A stretch of 64,000 bases of DNA from Rhodovulum robiginosum (GTDB lineage Bacteria; Pseudomonadota; Alphaproteobacteria; Rhodobacterales; Rhodobacteraceae), in assembly GCF_003944755.1 (NCBI RefSeq), contig NZ_RWGU01000050.1, positions 186,001 through 250,000 on the forward strand, written 5' to 3'. The notes below the pieces were generated by a model that did not search any database, was not told the origin of the DNA, and worked only from the letters and a program-made list of their open reading frames with translations. Made by a program: the position numbers and the translations under genes. Positions 36,164 through 45,556 of the stretch are shown here, piece after piece (position 1 is the stretch's first letter; every line of letters begins with the position of its first letter).

Positions 36164-36850
36164 TTATGGGGCCGGGCCCTGGGCCTTGTCCAGCACCTCG
36201 GCCGCCAGACGGATACCCGGCTTGCGGCCGGTGGCCAGCGCCTCGTGGTCAAGAGCCTCTACCAGCGCCTGCGCGGCGGCGAAAGAGCGGTCCATCCGGT
36301 CGACCAGATAGGCCACGAGCCCCGGATCGACGGCAAGCTGGCGGTCGGCGAAGAGCTTGACCAGCAGCGCCGCCAGCAACGCATCGTCGGGGCCCTGAAG
36401 ATGGGCGGTGGCGGTGGCCTCCATCCGGCTTTTCAGATCGGGCAGCGTCAGCGGCCAGTCGCGCGGCGCGTGCCGCGCCGTCACCAAAAGCGCGCCGCCC
36501 TCGGCCAAAAGCAGGTTGTGCAGGTGGAAAAGCGCGCGCTCGGCCGCGGCATCGCCCGCCGCGCGGTCGGCATCCTCGACAGCGACCGCGCCCTCGGCGG
36601 CCAGTTCGGGCAGGCCGGTGCCGGCCAGCGCGCCGGCCGCGACGACACGCGCCCCGCTTTGCGCCGCCCAGACATGGGTCAGATGGGTCTTGCCGCTGCC
36701 CTCGGGGCCGACCAGCACGAGCTTTCCCTGCGGCCAGTCGCGCCAATCCTCGACCTGGGCCAGCGCGGTTTGGTTGGCGGGCGTGACAAAGAATGCCTCG
36801 CGCCCCCGCGCCGGGCGCACCGGCAGGTCGAAGGTCAGTTGGCGGGCCAT
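36164..36850 (-). CDS. hdaA: DnaA-regulatory inactivator homologue (HdaA)
   Basis: 228 aa AAA+ protein related to the DnaA ATPase domain. With the sliding clamp it promotes hydrolysis of DnaA-bound ATP to prevent re-initiation. N-terminal clamp-binding-like segment RQLTFDLPVRP (QLxFDL, residues 3-8), Walker A GPEGSGKTHLTHVWAA (about 48-63), Walker B-like region VAVEDADRA, sensor segment LLVTARHAPRDWPLTLPDLKSRM. The gene start ATG 36850 is 2 bases after the permease stop. Gene order with ppk1 and ppx is common in alphaproteobacteria. Confidence 0.9.
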   Translation of the reverse strand: MARQLTFDLPVRPARGREAFFVTPANQTALAQVEDWRDWPQGKLVLVGPEGSGKTHLTHVWAAQSGARVVAAGALAGTGLPELAAEGAVAVEDADRAAGDAAAERALFHLHNLLLAEGGALLVTARHAPRDWPLTLPDLKSRMEATATAHLQGPDDALLAALLVKLFADRQLAVDPGLVAYLVDRMDRSFAAAQALVEALDHEALATGRKPGIRLAAEVLDKAQGPAP

Positions 36851-36852
36851 GT

Positions 36853-37935
36853 TCACTCGCCGCCGGGCTCGCCATCGCGCCGTTCGGCGAGGCCGCGATA
36901 GAGCCGGCTGTCGAGATACTGCGCGATGCCGAAGCGCGCCAGCACCCCCAGCGCCGCGGCCACCGGCACCGCGACCAGAAGGCCGGCAAAACCGAACACC
37001 GCGCCGAAGGCCGACAGCGCGAAGATGACCCAGACAGGGTGCAATCCCACCGACGAGCCCACCAGCTTGGGCGTGAGGAAATTGCCCTCCAGCATCTGAC
37101 CGCCGACATAAACGACGGCCACCAGCGCGATCATCAGCCACTCGCCCCAGAACTGGAAGACGGCCAGACCGATGGCAACCACACCGCCCAGGATCGAGCT
37201 GACAAAGGGGATAAAGGCCAACAGCCCCGACAGGATGCCGACGACCAGCCCGAATTGCAGGCCCACCGCCATTAGCGTGATGCCGTAAAACACCGCCATG
37301 ATCAGGCAGACCGACCCCTGGCCGCGTACGAAAGAGGCCAGCGCGGTGTCGATCTCGCGCGCCAGACGGCGCACCACCGGGGCATGGTCGCGCGGCAACA
37401 TCTTGTCGATCTCGGCGACGATCAAGTCCCAGTCGAGCAGCAGGTAAAAGGTGACCACCGGCACGATGAACAGCAACAGCAGCACGTTGATTACGCTCAT
37501 CGCCGAGGTCAGGGCGCTGTTCAGCAACTCGCCGCCGCGCGCCTGCACCGCCTCGCTGATGCTTTGCAGCGATTTGCGCAGCACCGACTCGGAGTTCATC
37601 AGGTCGGGGTAACGCTCGGTCAGCCAGGTCGTGAGCTGGGTGAACATCGCCGGCGCGGTGCGCACCAGCTGGGTGCCCTGTTCCGCCACCAGTGGCACGA
37701 TCAGCAGGACCAGCGCCGTACCGAACAGCACCAGCGAGAACATGATGATTACGGTCGCCAGCGTGCGGCTGGTGCCCAAGCGCTCCAGCCGGTCGGCCAC
37801 GGGATCGAGGAAATAGGCGATAGCCGCGCCGATCAGGAAGGGCACGATCACGTCGCCCAGAAACCACAGAAGCGCAAAGAAGATCGCGGCCGCGATGCCC
37901 CAGTATTTCAGTTGTTTCCGAACCGGCAGCGCCAT
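36853..37935 (-). CDS. AI-2E/PerM-family membrane protein
   Basis: 360 aa with seven to eight hydrophobic segments. Family marks: FLGDVIVPFLIGAAIAYFLDPVADRLERLG, VPLVAEQGTQL, and the C-terminal GLLAFIPFVSSILGGVVAIG, VGGQMLEGNFLTPKLVGSSVGLHPVWVIFAL. Homologues include AI-2 exporters, Na+/H+ antiporters and proteins of unknown transport role. Start ATG 37935 (MALPVRKQ) with an AAAAAGGGGG ribosome site; a TTG 36 bases upstream is in frame. It is the first gene of the hdaA-ppk1-ppx unit and divergent from proS. Confidence 0.88.
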   Translation of the reverse strand: MALPVRKQLKYWGIAAAIFFALLWFLGDVIVPFLIGAAIAYFLDPVADRLERLGTSRTLATVIIMFSLVLFGTALVLLIVPLVAEQGTQLVRTAPAMFTQLTTWLTERYPDLMNSESVLRKSLQSISEAVQARGGELLNSALTSAMSVINVLLLLFIVPVVTFYLLLDWDLIVAEIDKMLPRDHAPVVRRLAREIDTALASFVRGQGSVCLIMAVFYGITLMAVGLQFGLVVGILSGLLAFIPFVSSILGGVVAIGLAVFQFWGEWLMIALVAVVYVGGQMLEGNFLTPKLVGSSVGLHPVWVIFALSAFGAVFGFAGLLVAVPVAAALGVLARFGIAQYLDSRLYRGLAERRDGEPGGE

Positions 37936-38066
37936 GGCGGCCCCCTTTTTGTCCTTGCTGTCATCGCCCAAGCCCGGCGCCGTTGCAAGGCCCAGCCGCG
38001 GCGCTTGTCTGGCCGCGCCTTATGGCCTAGATGGGGCCAGACGCGAAACCGAGAGGCCGAGGACCC

Positions 38067-39467
38067 ATGCGCCTGTCCCGCTATTTTCTGCCCGTTCTCA
38101 AGGAAACCCCCGCCGAAGCGCAGATCGCCAGCCACCGGCTCATGCTGCGCGCGGGCATGATAAAGCAGGCCTCGGCCGGCATCTATTCCTGGCTGCCGCT
38201 GGGCTTTCGGGTGCTCAAGAAGATCGAGCAGATCGTCCACGAGGAACAGATCCGCGCGGGCCATATTCCGATGCTGATGCCGACGATCCAGCCCGCCGAC
38301 CTCTGGCAGGAATCGGGCCGCTACAACGCCTACGGGCCGGAAATGCTGCGCATCCGCGACCGGCACGACCGCGACATGCTGTATGGGCCCACCAACGAGG
38401 AGATGATCACCGACATCTTCCGCACCCATGTGTCCAGCTACAAGGACCTGCCGCTGACGCTCTACCACATCCAGTGGAAGTTCCGCGACGAGATCCGCCC
38501 GCGCTTCGGGGTGATGCGGGGCCGCGAGTTCTACATGAAGGACGGCTACAACTTCGATCTCGATTACGACAGTGCGATCCACGCCTATAACCGGCACATG
38601 GTCAGCTACCTGCGCACCTACGAACGCATGGGGCTGCAGGCGATCCCGATGCGCGCCGACTCGGGGCCGATCGGCGGCGAGGACACGCACGAGTTTCTCG
38701 TGCTGGCGGAAACGGGCGAGTCCGAGGTGTTTTACGACAGCGCGATCACCGATCTGAAACTGGGCAGCCGCGACGTCGATTTCGACGACCGCGACGCCTG
38801 CGCCGAGATCGTGCGGGAATGGACCACGCCCTATGCCCGCACCGACGAGACCCACGACCCGCACCGCTTTGCCGAGGTGCCCGAAGAACGCCGGCGCACG
38901 AGCCGGGGCATCGAGGTCGGCCAGATCTTCTATTTCGGCACCAAGTATTCCGAGCCGATGGGTGCGATGGTCAACACCGCCGACGGCCAGCGGGTGCCGG
39001 TCCACATGGGCAGCCACGGCATCGGCGTGTCGCGCCTGCTGGGCGCGATCATCGAGGCCAGCCATGACGAGGCCGGCATCATCTGGCCCGAGGGAGTCAC
39101 GCCCTTCCATTGCGGCATCGTCAACCTCAAGCAGGGCGACGGAGAGGCCGACGGGGCCTGCGCAAAGCTGTACCAGGCGCTCTGCGATCGCGGCCTCGAT
39201 CCGCTTTACGATGACCGCGCGGAGCGGGCGGGGGCGAAATTCGCCACGATGGACCTGATCGGCCTGCCCTGGCGCCTCACCGTGGGCCCGCGGGGCCTGA
39301 AGAACGGGGTGGTCGAGCTGACCTCGCGCCGCACCGGCGAAAGCGAGGAACTGAGCCCCGAGGCCGCCATCGACCGGGTGGCCCAGATCTACGACCCCCA
39401 CCTCAAGGCGGCCAACGTGCAGCATTGGGAACCCATGGCCCACCGGAGCTCTCACACCTGGCTGTGA
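38067..39467 (+). CDS. proS: Prolyl-tRNA synthetase
   Basis: 466 aa class II synthetase of the short alphaproteobacterial type, without the editing insertion. Motif 1 region [19 protein letters not shown], motif 2 [26 protein letters not shown] (in part [17 protein letters not shown]), motif 3 [18 protein letters not shown], then the anticodon-binding domain (about 345-445). The last 20 or so residues ([20 protein letters not shown]) go beyond the usual end of the domain. Start ATG 38067 with GAGGACCC upstream. Essential, cytosolic. Confidence 0.96.
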   Translation: MRLSRYFLPVLKETPAEAQIASHRLMLRAGMIKQASAGIYSWLPLGFRVLKKIEQIVHEEQIRAGHIPMLMPTIQPADLWQESGRYNAYGPEMLRIRDRHDRDMLYGPTNEEMITDIFRTHVSSYKDLPLTLYHIQWKFRDEIRPRFGVMRGREFYMKDGYNFDLDYDSAIHAYNRHMVSYLRTYERMGLQAIPMRADSGPIGGEDTHEFLVLAETGESEVFYDSAITDLKLGSRDVDFDDRDACAEIVREWTTPYARTDETHDPHRFAEVPEERRRTSRGIEVGQIFYFGTKYSEPMGAMVNTADGQRVPVHMGSHGIGVSRLLGAIIEASHDEAGIIWPEGVTPFHCGIVNLKQGDGEADGACAKLYQALCDRGLDPLYDDRAERAGAKFATMDLIGLPWRLTVGPRGLKNGVVELTSRRTGESEELSPEAAIDRVAQIYDPHLKAANVQHWEPMAHRSSHTWL

Positions 39468-39643
39468 GGGGGCAGGCGCCCGCCGCGGATAACCTGCGCG
39501 GCGCGTCCGGCTCTGCCTTTTGGATGCGCAGCGAATTCGCTGGACCGGGAAATCCGGTGCCTCGCCGCACGGCGCAAGTTTGCGCCCTGCACGATGCGCG
39601 CTAGGTTGACGCCAGGCTGCAGCAGCGAAAGGGCCTCTTGGAC

Positions 39644-40969
39644 ATGCGCATCTCGCTTCGTGTTCTTTGCTTCGCCTTGTCGTTCTGTGCGGCCGTGCCG
39701 GCCATTGCCGAACCCCCAGCCTTTTCGGCGACGTCGTTGCCCAAAGGGGTGGCGCCGACCGCCAGCGAGCGAAACGCCTGTTTCGCAAAGGGGGAAAAGG
39801 CGCTGATCGCCCGGACGATCGACCGCGACCGGATTGCGGTAACGGGCTGTGACACGGGCGTGGTCGCGCCTCGGAAAACGCTTTCGACCTACCCTGTCTA
39901 CCTCAGTGGCAGCGGGCAGCGCGGCGACGTGTTCGACTGCCGAAAGGTCCGCCTGAACGAGCTTTCCAGCGGGTATCTCGACAGGTATCTGGAAGAGGTC
40001 GTCGCGGCCACCGATGCCGCTGGCGGCGATCCCGATGCGCGCGCGGCGCTTTGTGCTGCGAACATGCTCTACACCTGGGCCAAGCACGATGGCATGGAGG
40101 TGATCGGCGAGAATGGCTCGCGCAACCAGGCGCGGTCCGAGCGCAGTTGGACCTTGGGCTCCCTGTCGGCCGCCTACCTGAAAAGCCGCGGCACCCGCGC
40201 GCGCGCCGCCCGCATGCCGGTTGGCGCCACCAGCGACAAGAACGAGGTCATCCTCGACTGGTTCTCGACGCTCTCTTACGGGACGCTCGACTATATCGGC
40301 GACCGGCGCCGGCAGGGGCTCGACCACACCAACATCCAGTACTGGAACGGCTATGCCATGCTTCCGACCGCGATCCTGACCGGGGACGGAACGCTGTTTC
40401 GGGCCAGCGAGGCGATCTTCGAAAGCGCAATCGATCAGATCACCGAAGACCCGCGCCCAGAGCGGGACGGGTTCCTGCCGAGAGAGTTGATGCGCGGAAG
40501 CAAGGCGCAGGGCTATCACGTCTTCGCGCTCAAGCCCATTCTCGGCATGGCGATCCTGTCCACGGCGCATGATTGCGATTTCGTCGATACGGGCTGGGAA
40601 GCCGGGCAGATCGAGAGCCTCGCCCGAACGGTGTTCGAGGGGTATTTCTTCGAGGACAAGTTCGCCAGGGCGATCCCGCGATTCACAGACAACCCGCCGG
40701 TCAAGCAGAACGTGTGGAACCCTGCGGGTCTGGGCTATCTGGTCGCTCAACTCGATCCGCAGATGTATCTCGACCTGGAAAGGCACCTGCAAGAAATCCT
40801 GTCGCTCAGCGGTCCCGATGCAGCCGATCGCAAGGCGCGTTGGCTATTCAAGGACGGCGAGCATGGGGCCGACGAGGTCGACCTCAAGCTTGGGGGCAAG
40901 CGGCGCCAGATCGTGGAGGGCGTCAGCCAGTTGCGGGGCGAGTGCCCGTTCCCGCGTGAGGTGCGGTGA
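39644..40969 (+). CDS. Secreted alginate-lyase-family (PL5/AlgL-like) protein lacking the catalytic His
   Basis: 441 aa with a signal peptide (MRISLRVLCFALSFCAAVPA, cleavage near AIA-EPP). The rest follows the alpha/alpha-barrel of AlgL: LYTWAKHD, RSWTLGSLSAAYLKSR, then NIQYWNGYAMLPTAILTGDG, FLPRELMRGSKAQGYHVFAL. Compared with Pseudomonas AlgL (NNHSYW and RRQRALAYH), the Arg and Tyr seven residues apart are kept (R284, Y291), but the His of NNHSYW is Ile231. So it may bind or cleave a different acidic polysaccharide or be non-catalytic. Start ATG 39644; the TTG two codons upstream adds nothing. It stands alone downstream of proS. There are no alg genes nearby. Confidence 0.7.
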   Translation: MRISLRVLCFALSFCAAVPAIAEPPAFSATSLPKGVAPTASERNACFAKGEKALIARTIDRDRIAVTGCDTGVVAPRKTLSTYPVYLSGSGQRGDVFDCRKVRLNELSSGYLDRYLEEVVAATDAAGGDPDARAALCAANMLYTWAKHDGMEVIGENGSRNQARSERSWTLGSLSAAYLKSRGTRARAARMPVGATSDKNEVILDWFSTLSYGTLDYIGDRRRQGLDHTNIQYWNGYAMLPTAILTGDGTLFRASEAIFESAIDQITEDPRPERDGFLPRELMRGSKAQGYHVFALKPILGMAILSTAHDCDFVDTGWEAGQIESLARTVFEGYFFEDKFARAIPRFTDNPPVKQNVWNPAGLGYLVAQLDPQMYLDLERHLQEILSLSGPDAADRKARWLFKDGEHGADEVDLKLGGKRRQIVEGVSQLRGECPFPREVR

Positions 40970-41161
40970 TCCCGGGTGGACCGTGTCCACAGCGTTTGCG
41001 ATTTGGGTCACCACCGAAGCTTTCGCCGCGCCTGAAAGGCACGATACCCAGGTCAACGTGGTACCTCGCGCCGGTGGCGTCCCTCGATTTCAGACCGGCC
41101 ACGGACATCGCAAACCGCAGCTTTCAGATATGGCTTTGACCGGGCAACGCCCGCGTCGCCT

Positions 41162-41785
41162 TTACGACGCGGCGCGGGGACGGCGCTCGGTGCGGGCAAG
41201 GCGGGCCTCGCCCGTCTCCTCGCCGAAGCACATCTCGACATCGGTGCAGGCCGCGCAACTGGGCGCGGTGCACAGCACGAACCCCTCGGCCTCGCAGAGC
41301 TTGCGGTAGAAGAACCGCTTCCACTTCATGCCTTCGGTATTCTGCCGGGCGAGCGGCGCGAAATGCCGGTCGAGCAGGGACGAAAGCTCGTCGCGGTTGC
41401 GCAGCCCGAGGTCCTGCCACAGATGGTCGGGCTCCATCGCGCGCCGCGCGACCATCGCGGCGAAAAGCGGGGCGAGACGGCTGTCGGGGCTGGCGTTCAG
41501 GCTGAGAAGCTCGCGCAGCGCGGTTTGCTCGTCTGCGTATTCGTCGGCTGCGGGGCCCAAGGGCTGCGCTGCGAGATCGGCCCGCCGCGCCGGAAAAATC
41601 GCAGCGGCCAGCGCGTCGAGACCAGCGCGGCCCAGTCCGCAACGCGCGCCGGCCGATCCTCCGTCCGCCCATGCCTCGGCCATCGCCAGCGCCAGAATAG
41701 ATGCGGCCGCGTGGCGGTCGGCGGGCGCGGTGCCCGCAGGGGCAGGGCCGCTTAGCAGCCAGTCATAGGTCTCTTCGGCGGTCAT
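41162..41785 (-). CDS. nifQ: NifQ-family protein
   Basis: 207 aa. The C-terminus matches NifQ closely: MKWKRFFYRKLCEAEGFVLC, then C-x4-C-x2-C-x5-C (cysteine codons between 41228 and 41272), ending CFGEETG. In diazotrophs NifQ is an Fe-S protein that donates molybdenum for FeMo-cofactor. The N-terminal half (about 1-110) is alanine-rich and weakly conserved, as in the family. No nitrogenase, molybdate-transport or Mo-cofactor gene lies in the window. The orphan context suggests either a remote nif cluster or a different Mo/Fe-S role. Divergent from the lolC/E gene. Confidence 0.82.
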   Translation of the reverse strand: MTAEETYDWLLSGPAPAGTAPADRHAAASILALAMAEAWADGGSAGARCGLGRAGLDALAAAIFPARRADLAAQPLGPAADEYADEQTALRELLSLNASPDSRLAPLFAAMVARRAMEPDHLWQDLGLRNRDELSSLLDRHFAPLARQNTEGMKWKRFFYRKLCEAEGFVLCTAPSCAACTDVEMCFGEETGEARLARTERRPRAAS

Positions 41786-42101
41786 GGTCCGTTGTCGTCC
41801 TGCGGGTTACATCGGCACCGCGGGCAGTGGCGCCGCCCGTCTGCGTCGCGCCCGAAGTGTCAGCCCGACCAGCCGGCCTGGTCAATCCGGGTAACGGCGG
41901 CGTCGGTCCCCGGCCTGCGATTGCCCGGTTTTCGGGCAGGCACGGCGCGACATGCCTGCCGCTGCGGCGGCCGGGCACGCAGCCGGGGGCCGGGCGGGGT
42001 GCCGCCGTCCACGCCGTCTGCACATCCCCGGCATTGACGTGCCGCCCGGCCCGGGAACCGCTTGACGCCGCCCGCCGGCGCCCCCAAGGTCCGCCGCGCC
42101 C
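41786..42101. other. 316-base divergent intergenic region, nifQ / lolC-E
   Basis: Very GC-rich with several inverted repeats, for example GGCAGG (41937-41942) pairing with CCTGCC (41957-41962). It should hold the promoters of both divergent genes, but I cannot pick convincing -35/-10 pairs. No gene or RNA recognised. Confidence 0.5.
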
Positions 42102-43409
42102 ATGACTGACAGGACACGCCCCTTGGCCAACCGCACCGTTCCTTTCGCCGGTTTCGAATGGATGATCGCCTGGCGCTACCTGCGCGCGCGCCGCGCCGAG
42201 GGGGGCGTGAGCGTGATGACCTGGATCAGCCTGATCGGTATCACGCTGGCGGTCTTCGCGCTGATCGCCACGCTTTCGGTGCGGGCGGGGTTCCGCGCCG
42301 AGTTCGTCGATACGATCCTAGGGGCCAATGCCCATGTCACGGCCTATTCCTCGGTCTACGTGACCGATGCCGGCGTCACGACGCGGGCGATTGCCGATTA
42401 CGCCGAGATGGCCGACCGCATCCGCACCGTGCCCGGCGTCACGCGGGTGGCGCCGCTGGTGCGCGGACAGGTGATGGCCTCGGCGAACGGGCGCAACGCA
42501 GGGGTCGAGATCTACGGCATCGCCAAGGACGATCTTTTGACCATCCCGCGCGTGGCCGACCCCGAAGAGGCGCGCGGCGACATCGACGGGTTCGGCCCCG
42601 GCCTCGCCATCGGCTCGGGCGTGGCGCGCGAATTGGGGGTGCGCGTGGGCGACAAGGTCAGGCTTATCTCGCCCGACGGTGTGAAAACCGCCTTCGGCAC
42701 CTCCGTGCGGGTGAACGCCTACGAGGTGGCCTATATCTTCACCGCCGGACGCTACGACATCGACCGCACCCGCATCTACATGCCGTTTTCAGAGGCGCAG
42801 AGCTTTTTCGACCGCGAGGGCGCGGCGGACGAACTGGAAGTGATGGTAAGAGACCCCGAACGGGTGGACGCCCTCAAGCCCGCGCTGTTCGACGCCGGGG
42901 GCGAGCTGACGCTCTTGTGGACCTGGCGCGACGCCTCGGGGTCGTTCCTGCGCGCGCTCGACATCGAGGACAACGTGATGTTCGTCATCCTGTCGATCCT
43001 TGTGCTGATCGCCACGATGAACATCGTTTCCGGGCTGATCATGCTGGTCAAGAACAAGGGCCGCGACATCGGCATCCTGCGCACGATGGGGCTGAGCGAG
43101 GGCTCGGTGATGCGCGTCTTTTTCATCTGCGGCGCCTCTGTGGGCACGCTGGGCACGGTGCTGGGCGTGGCTCTGGGCTGTCTCTTCGCGGTCTATATCG
43201 ACCCGATCTTTTCGTTCGTGAACTACGTCTCGGGCGGGGGCGTGTGGGACCCCTCGATCAGGGGCATCTACGCGCTGCCGGCCAAGCTGCAAACGGTCGA
43301 CGTGGCCGCCGCGGTCGCGCTGTCTCTGGGGCTGAGCTTTGTCATCACGCTTTTCCCCGCGCGGCGCGCGGCGCGGATGAACCCGGTCGAGGCGCTGCGC
43401 TATGAGTGA
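42102..43409 (+). CDS. Lipoprotein-releasing ABC transporter permease (LolC/LolE type)
   Basis: 435 aa inner-membrane protein of the Lol system that extracts outer-membrane lipoproteins and hands them to LolA. Pattern: [24 protein letters not shown], first membrane helix (about 38-60), large periplasmic domain (about 65-280), then three helices with [46 protein letters not shown] and the ending [18 protein letters not shown]. In alphaproteobacteria a single fused-role permease usually pairs with LolD. The stop overlaps lolD by 8 bases. Confidence 0.93.
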   Translation: MTDRTRPLANRTVPFAGFEWMIAWRYLRARRAEGGVSVMTWISLIGITLAVFALIATLSVRAGFRAEFVDTILGANAHVTAYSSVYVTDAGVTTRAIADYAEMADRIRTVPGVTRVAPLVRGQVMASANGRNAGVEIYGIAKDDLLTIPRVADPEEARGDIDGFGPGLAIGSGVARELGVRVGDKVRLISPDGVKTAFGTSVRVNAYEVAYIFTAGRYDIDRTRIYMPFSEAQSFFDREGAADELEVMVRDPERVDALKPALFDAGGELTLLWTWRDASGSFLRALDIEDNVMFVILSILVLIATMNIVSGLIMLVKNKGRDIGILRTMGLSEGSVMRVFFICGASVGTLGTVLGVALGCLFAVYIDPIFSFVNYVSGGGVWDPSIRGIYALPAKLQTVDVAAAVALSLGLSFVITLFPARRAARMNPVEALRYE

Positions 43410-44079
43410 GCCGGTGCTGGTGCTCGACGCGATCGAGAAGACCTACAACCGCGGCAAGCCGGGCGCGGTGGAGGTGCTGAAAGGTGCCGCACTCAGCCTT
43501 GCGCCGGGCGAGGTCGTGGCGCTGGTCGCGCCCTCGGGCGCGGGCAAGTCCACGCTCTTGCACATCGCGGGGCTGCTCGACACACCCGATGCGGGCACGG
43601 TGCGCATCGCCGGGCACGAGATGACGCGCCAGTCCGACCGGCGGCGCACCGCCGCGCGGCGCGCCGAGATTGGTTTCGTCTACCAGTTTCACCACCTGCT
43701 GCCCGAGTTCTCCGCCGTTGAAAACGTCGCGCTGCCGCAACTGGCCGCCGGCACGCCGAAAGTCGATGCACTGGCCCGGGCGCAGGATTTGCTTGCCCAT
43801 GTGGGCATTGGCGACCGCGCCGATCACCGCCCCGCCGCGCTGTCCGGCGGCGAGCAGCAGCGCGTGGCCTTTTGCCGGGCGCTGGCCAACCGGCCGCGCC
43901 TGTTGCTCGCGGACGAGCCGACGGGCAATCTCGACCCCGCGACTGCCGGGACGGTATTCGACATGCTGATGGCGCTGGTGCGCGACACCGGGCTTTCGGC
44001 GCTGATCGCCACCCACAACCCCGAACTGGCCGCGCGGATGGACCGCGTGGTGCATCTCGACGGCGGGCGGTTGGTCTAG
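43402..44079 (+). CDS. lolD: Lipoprotein-releasing ABC transporter ATP-binding protein
   Basis: 225 aa ATPase. Walker [10 protein letters not shown] (about 45-53), Q-loop [11 protein letters not shown], signature [15 protein letters not shown], Walker [15 protein letters not shown]-loop [12 protein letters not shown]. The Q-loop [12 protein letters not shown] is diagnostic for LolD among ABC ATPases. It overlaps the permease gene by 8 bases and ends in a CTAG shared with the stop of the convergent downstream gene. Confidence 0.94.
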   Translation: MSEPVLVLDAIEKTYNRGKPGAVEVLKGAALSLAPGEVVALVAPSGAGKSTLLHIAGLLDTPDAGTVRIAGHEMTRQSDRRRTAARRAEIGFVYQFHHLLPEFSAVENVALPQLAAGTPKVDALARAQDLLAHVGIGDRADHRPAALSGGEQQRVAFCRALANRPRLLLADEPTGNLDPATAGTVFDMLMALVRDTGLSALIATHNPELAARMDRVVHLDGGRLV

Positions 44080-45020
44080 CGGGCGGCGAGGTAGCGCCCG
44101 GCCGCGGCCTGGATCTGGGGGCGTGACTCGGGATGGGCGCGTTCGTTCACCAGCCGGTCGATCAACTCGACGCCGATGAAAAAGGGCAATAGCGCCTCGG
44201 GCGTCATCGCCGCGGCCAACTCTGGCGTGCCCAGCAGCGCGGCGCGATCGGCCGTGGCCAGCCCGTCCTGCCAGGGGCCGTCCGGCGCGGGCGCTGTCAT
44301 TTCTGCGCAGACCAGAAAACGCGCCACGTCCTTGGCCAGCGACAACCGGTGGCTGTTCTGGATGTCGAGCCCGTACAGCACCGCACCGTCGACATGCAGG
44401 TTGAGGGCGCAGAAATCGCCATGGCTGCGCGCCTTGACGACCGGACGGTGGTCGAGCGCGGGGGCCAGCGCCCGGAGCCGCGCCTCCAGCTGGCTGGCGG
44501 TGCGCCGCACGGCGCTGCCTGTCGAAAGCTGGTCGATCAGGCGCTGGCTGCGCGTCAGCCAGAAACCGGGGCGGAGCGGCGACGCGCCCCGGCGCGGGGC
44601 GGCGTAATGGGCCAGCCATCCACCGGCCTGGGCGATCAGCGCGGCCCGGCCCGCCGCGGGGGCCCCGGCCAGCGCCTTGTCCAGCCGCGTGCCAGGAACG
44701 ACCGCCATGATCGCCACCCCCTCGCCGGGGTAAAAGGCCAGAGGCTCGGGCACGCGGAACTGCCCCTCGCGCATGCGCGGATACTGGTAGGTCAACTCGT
44801 CCCGCGCGGCGCGGGTGCGCGCCTTGGCCCCCCTGCCGAGGGCAAGTTTCAGCACCGCCGGGCGCCCCTCCAGGTGGCCGCGGAACAGCGCGTTCTGGGA
44901 CCCGGCCTTGAGCGCCTCTTCGGGTTCGAAACGGGCAATGGCCGGGCGGCGGGCCTGGATCTCGGCCAGCCGTTCGGTGGCGTCCAGGAGTTGGCTGAGA
45001 CCGGGGGCGCGACGGGGCAT
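44076..45020 (-). CDS. Phosphotransferase-like (APH-fold) protein
   Basis: 314 aa. Pattern of aminoglycoside/choline-kinase-like folds: [22 protein letters not shown] (Lys of the nucleotide site), then the catalytic-loop-like [14 protein letters not shown] (H-G-D-x4-N) and [22 protein letters not shown], where the usual DFxD is GLDIQ. The catalytic Asp and Asn are therefore present, and the Mg-binding Asp is in LDIQN. Start ATG 45020; a TTG two codons upstream is in frame. Its stop shares CTAG with lolD. Substrate unknown; a sugar, lipid-head or protein kinase role is possible. Confidence 0.72.
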   Translation of the reverse strand: MPRRAPGLSQLLDATERLAEIQARRPAIARFEPEEALKAGSQNALFRGHLEGRPAVLKLALGRGAKARTRAARDELTYQYPRMREGQFRVPEPLAFYPGEGVAIMAVVPGTRLDKALAGAPAAGRAALIAQAGGWLAHYAAPRRGASPLRPGFWLTRSQRLIDQLSTGSAVRRTASQLEARLRALAPALDHRPVVKARSHGDFCALNLHVDGAVLYGLDIQNSHRLSLAKDVARFLVCAEMTAPAPDGPWQDGLATADRAALLGTPELAAAMTPEALLPFFIGVELIDRLVNERAHPESRPQIQAAAGRYLAAR

Positions 45021-45070
45021 GGGCAAAGTGTCCGGCTGCCCCGACGACGGGTCAAGCGCGATCTCGCGCC

Positions 45071-45112
45071 TTGATCAACGTCAAGGTGGGCCGCGCCGCG
45101 CCGGCCTAGCCT
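45071..45112 (+). promoter_or_regulatory. FNR-type promoter upstream of cytochrome c gene
   Basis: TTGATCAACGTCAA (45071-45084) matches TTGAT-N4-ATCAA with one change, and TAGCCT (45107-45112) follows after exactly 22 bases, as expected for a class II FNR/Dnr promoter with a start near 45119. The preceding phosphotransferase gene points the other way. Confidence 0.72.
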
Positions 45113-45136
45113 TGGGCAATGAAGGGAGGGACGGCC

Positions 45137-45529
45137 ATGAAACGTCTTCTTGCAGCCATTGCGGCCTTTGGCGCGGCACTTCCCGTGGCGGCCGAGCCGG
45201 TCTCGGGCGTCACGCTTTTCCGGCAGAATTGCGCCACCTGTCACGGGCTCGATGCGCGCGGCAACGGGCCGATGGCCGGGGTGTTGAGCGTGGCGGTGCC
45301 CGATCTCACCGGGCTGGCGGCGGCCGCCGGCGGCGCCTTTCCGATGGCCGAGGTCGTGGCGGTGATCGACGGGCGCCGGGCCTTTCCCGCCCATGGCGGC
45401 CCGATGCCGATTTTCGGGTTCACGCTGAGCGGCGAAATGGTGGTGCTGACGCCGCCCGCGGGTGGCGAGATCGCCACCTCGCAAGAAATTGCGGCGCTGG
45501 CGCAATGGCTGGAAAGCGTGCAGGAGTGA
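45137..45529 (+). CDS. Periplasmic c-type cytochrome
   Basis: 130 aa with signal peptide (MKRLLAAIAAFGAALPVAA) and one haem motif in FRQNCATCHGLDARGNGPMA. A distal Met ligand is likely in HGGPMPIFGF. The ATG at 45137 follows GAAGGGAGGG; an earlier ATG at 45119 overlaps that ribosome site. The ending ALAQWLESVQE and the GGAFPMAEVVAVIDG block match the lipoprotein cytochrome at 46340, so the two are paralogues. The FNR-type box upstream suggests expression at low oxygen. Electron-transfer partner unknown. Confidence 0.88.
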   Translation: MKRLLAAIAAFGAALPVAAEPVSGVTLFRQNCATCHGLDARGNGPMAGVLSVAVPDLTGLAAAAGGAFPMAEVVAVIDGRRAFPAHGGPMPIFGFTLSGEMVVLTPPAGGEIATSQEIAALAQWLESVQE

Positions 45530-45556
45530 CGCCCGCCGCGGCCCTGTTGCGCGGCC

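Noticed and set aside
33893-36901. A 1002-codon open frame on the plus strand opposite ppk1 and hdaA
   Set aside because: It is the antisense of real genes with clear motifs; long antisense frames are expected at this G+C content, and its product is arginine/glycine/histidine-rich without any family pattern.
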